Part shown: one piece after another, positions 41,201-44,200 of the stretch
How positions within the stretch are numbered: the stretch's first letter is position 1
How the letters are laid out: each line of letters starts with the position of its first letter
Notes under the pieces: generated by a model
Databases searched by the model: none
Told to the model about the DNA's origin: nothing
Seen by the model: the letters and a program-made list of their open reading frames with translations, nothing else
Origin: Porites lobata
Taxonomy: Eukaryota > Cnidaria > Anthozoa > Scleractinia > Poritidae
Direction of reading: 5' to 3'
Assembly (NCBI GenBank): GCA_942486035.1
Contig: CALNXK010000040.1
Location: forward strand, 1,692,001 to 1,756,000
DNA: 64,000 nt
Made by a program: the position numbers and the translations under genes

Positions 41201-44200
41201 ATTACATGTAGAATATAAAGAAACACAAGTATTATATGACACTCCGCATGCTACATCAATGCTACAGGTACACTACAAGGCATACAAAATGTAACACTAT
41301 GTCAGGTACATTCCAGGTAGTGTTTGCCAAGCCTTAATTTTGTTGATGACTTCTGTCCAGGTTTTCAAATGCTAACCACCATCACAAAAAGTCCTATTCA
41401 GAACAACATTCACCTGTGTGGAATTGCACTCAACCTCTGTGACATAATGTATGTGTCCAAAAGATTGACAAAACTCTTGATATTACAGACTTTTACTTAA
41501 TAGGCCATCCACAATAAGAAGGCATTATTAGCAAGAAGCTGTTAGTACGTTAGTAAAAAAGCTTCATCAAAGTTTTACTCAGTTAGAAGATTAGTAATGA
41601 TCAGTAGCGTTATTCAATTATTTTTTGTGAAGGTATCATTTTTAATCAAACCATAAGACAATATATATAACGAATACCAAAATATTTAAAATATTTAACA
41701 TCCCATTACTTTAATTCACCTGTTTCCCCTAATAATAAGTAATATCATGTATTAAAAATGCTTAAATAGTAAGAATGTACTACTCGAATAACAATAAGAT
41801 TGTCTTTATGTACATTTATCTGGCAAAATGGCCTCAATCCTTAACCTGAACTTAACATGTTTGTTTCATACTATTGTTTACCTTTTTATGACAATTGGTA
41901 TCAAAGTATTAATTAGCCAATAACCATAACAGTACTGTACATGTATATCATGCTACTGATTACAAACGATGGTGAAATCTTAAGCCTTTTATACTACTCC
42001 ATGAGAAATTTCTGCAATTTGATTGGCTTAGAGCAGTTGTATTTTAGCTTAATTTGAAATACCTACATGTGAAAATTACAAACCTTTTGCGGGCAGTAGC
42101 ATAAACAAATAATAGCATAATTTGTACGTGATATTTTGGCATAAATACCACTCGTGATATTTCAAAATTACGTATAACAACTTTGAAATATCACTCGTGG
42201 TACTATTTATGCCAAATACCACGACTAATCATGCCATTACCTATACAAATTTCTTGCTTTCGATCTCGTCATATCGGGTTGTTTACATCACCTTACCTTC
42301 ACAGAAGCCACATTTTTTCTTGCAGTTTGCTTTCATCCACTCATTTGAGCAGCTTTCTGTTGAGAATCGACTGCATTCGGGGTCGTCTTTGCAAACAGCT
42401 GAAATGAAACGGAGAGCTGAAACTCGCATGTGTTTAACCCGGACAGCTGTGAAGTCACGCAGTCACTGTCCATCGTTATTCTGTTAATGCTATAGGATTC
42501 TTCGCTAAATGTGCATCATGTCGATACTCAGAAATCAAATAGTTCTGTGTACGCCTGTTTTGTCGGCAAAAAGAACGATAAACCAGCCTCGGCGCAAAAG
42601 TTCTGTTGATTTGCGCTCCACATCCGCCAAAATCCATCCGCCATTTTTTGATGTGGTAGATCCCAGCTCGCCGCAAACGTATGATACATAGGCACGCAAT
42701 GCATATATAAAGGTCTTTCAAAAATCAATAATCATGAGTATCACGGGTAATTTAAAATCTTACGAACTTACCATCTTACTATCAAAAAAACAGAAACTGG
42801 GATTGACGAAATCCTGAGATTGGGCTACTTACGTCGGCAAAACTGGCATTTTCGGGGACAATTCAATTGCACCCAATCATCGTGACACTGGCTTGCTGAG
42901 TATCGTGAGCATTCAGTCTTGTCAATACACCATGGAGCTTAAAAATAAGAAATTTAAAAAAACATCAAATTTCTGCCAGAAACCGCCCTACTTTTTGGCA
43001 GTAACTCGAGCATGCGTAGAACCATATCACCCGGGCAGTGGGAGTCATCAATCTCGACCGCAGTGCTTACGCAGTCTGCGTAGAAGAGTTCTGAGGTCGA
43101 GATTGTGGCAGCTATTTACAGCGGTTTTGCCCTTGCTGGGGCTTATCAGCATATGGCACAGCCGTCAGAGTTCTGTAGGGTCAAAACCGGGTTTAGAGCT
43201 GCTCTTGGCTGCACCTTCCGGGTGATGTGAGGTATTGAGGTATAAGAGTGTCACTTGCTGTTTAATTCTACTCGATTGAAATTGGTTCATGTATGACCCT
43301 ACATCGAAAACGTGAGTCAGAGACCTGGTATAGAAAGTCCAATAGGCCACCGCGGTTAAGTCTACAACCTAAATCTATTTGCAAGCTTTTTTTAGTTTTC
43401 CTTGTATTGGTAGTTTCCTGGTTGTATGTACGCATGACAGCTTTGGATAAACAAGTACATTTTAGTATAAATGAATTTCTATGGTTAGGCCGAAGCTAAC
43501 GTTATAGTAACCATGGACGCCAAACTACTTTTCCACCTTATCAGGTGGTTGCAAACCAAAACTGTAAACTGGTATCTGAACTGTAGGTGGGTCGCGTACC
43601 TTCCATTAGACCACCTAGAATTCCTTACGAACGTTTTGACTCTTCTTATTTATTCTTACCCTCTGGTATTTCGAGTACAGTTGTTCCATTTTGCACAGAC
43701 GCCTTAATATGATTCTTTGATGGTCCTTTGATCTTCACCTGAGCCTTTTCTTCATCTTCAGCTTTTATCTTGGAGGGTAAGTTCACTACAATCGTCTCGA
43801 CCATTGGAGCCTTTTTCTCGATCTCATCTGCCAAGGCAGGATTTCCATTCTCGCCCTTGATGTTCACCACGACAGGTTTCCGTGAAGTTTCTAGAGATTT
43901 TGTTACCTCTGATGGAACAGTCACGGTCAACTCGGTGTAAGGCTTCTCCGTTGCAGCATGGCCTGGAGTTGACCCCCCAGGTGCTGTCTCTGAGAGATAA
44001 ACAAAGAGGTTCTACTCATCATGTTTACGATCTTCACGTGACCGATAGTTGGACCAGAAAGGCATTATGGTAACGTTAAAATATCGCCGTTCAAACTACT
44101 TCGCTATCACCTTGAGGTGCAAACAATTTTATCTTTCTATGGGCAGAGCTGCCGACAGAATCCACCAAATCAATGTCCTTCATGTTTCTTATAGACTGTT

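Larger units (their letters stand above)
38109..42299. other. Long intron of unit A, repeat-bearing
   Basis: Part of the 5.2-kb intron between ShKT3 and ShKT4. It holds a perfect short hairpin at about 39,323-39,369 (GTAAGTGTTATCAGC and complement), the 39,570 MITE, the 40,615 repeat and the 42,138 hairpin. I see no exon with acceptable splice sites, and open frames here have no domain signature. Confidence 0.5.
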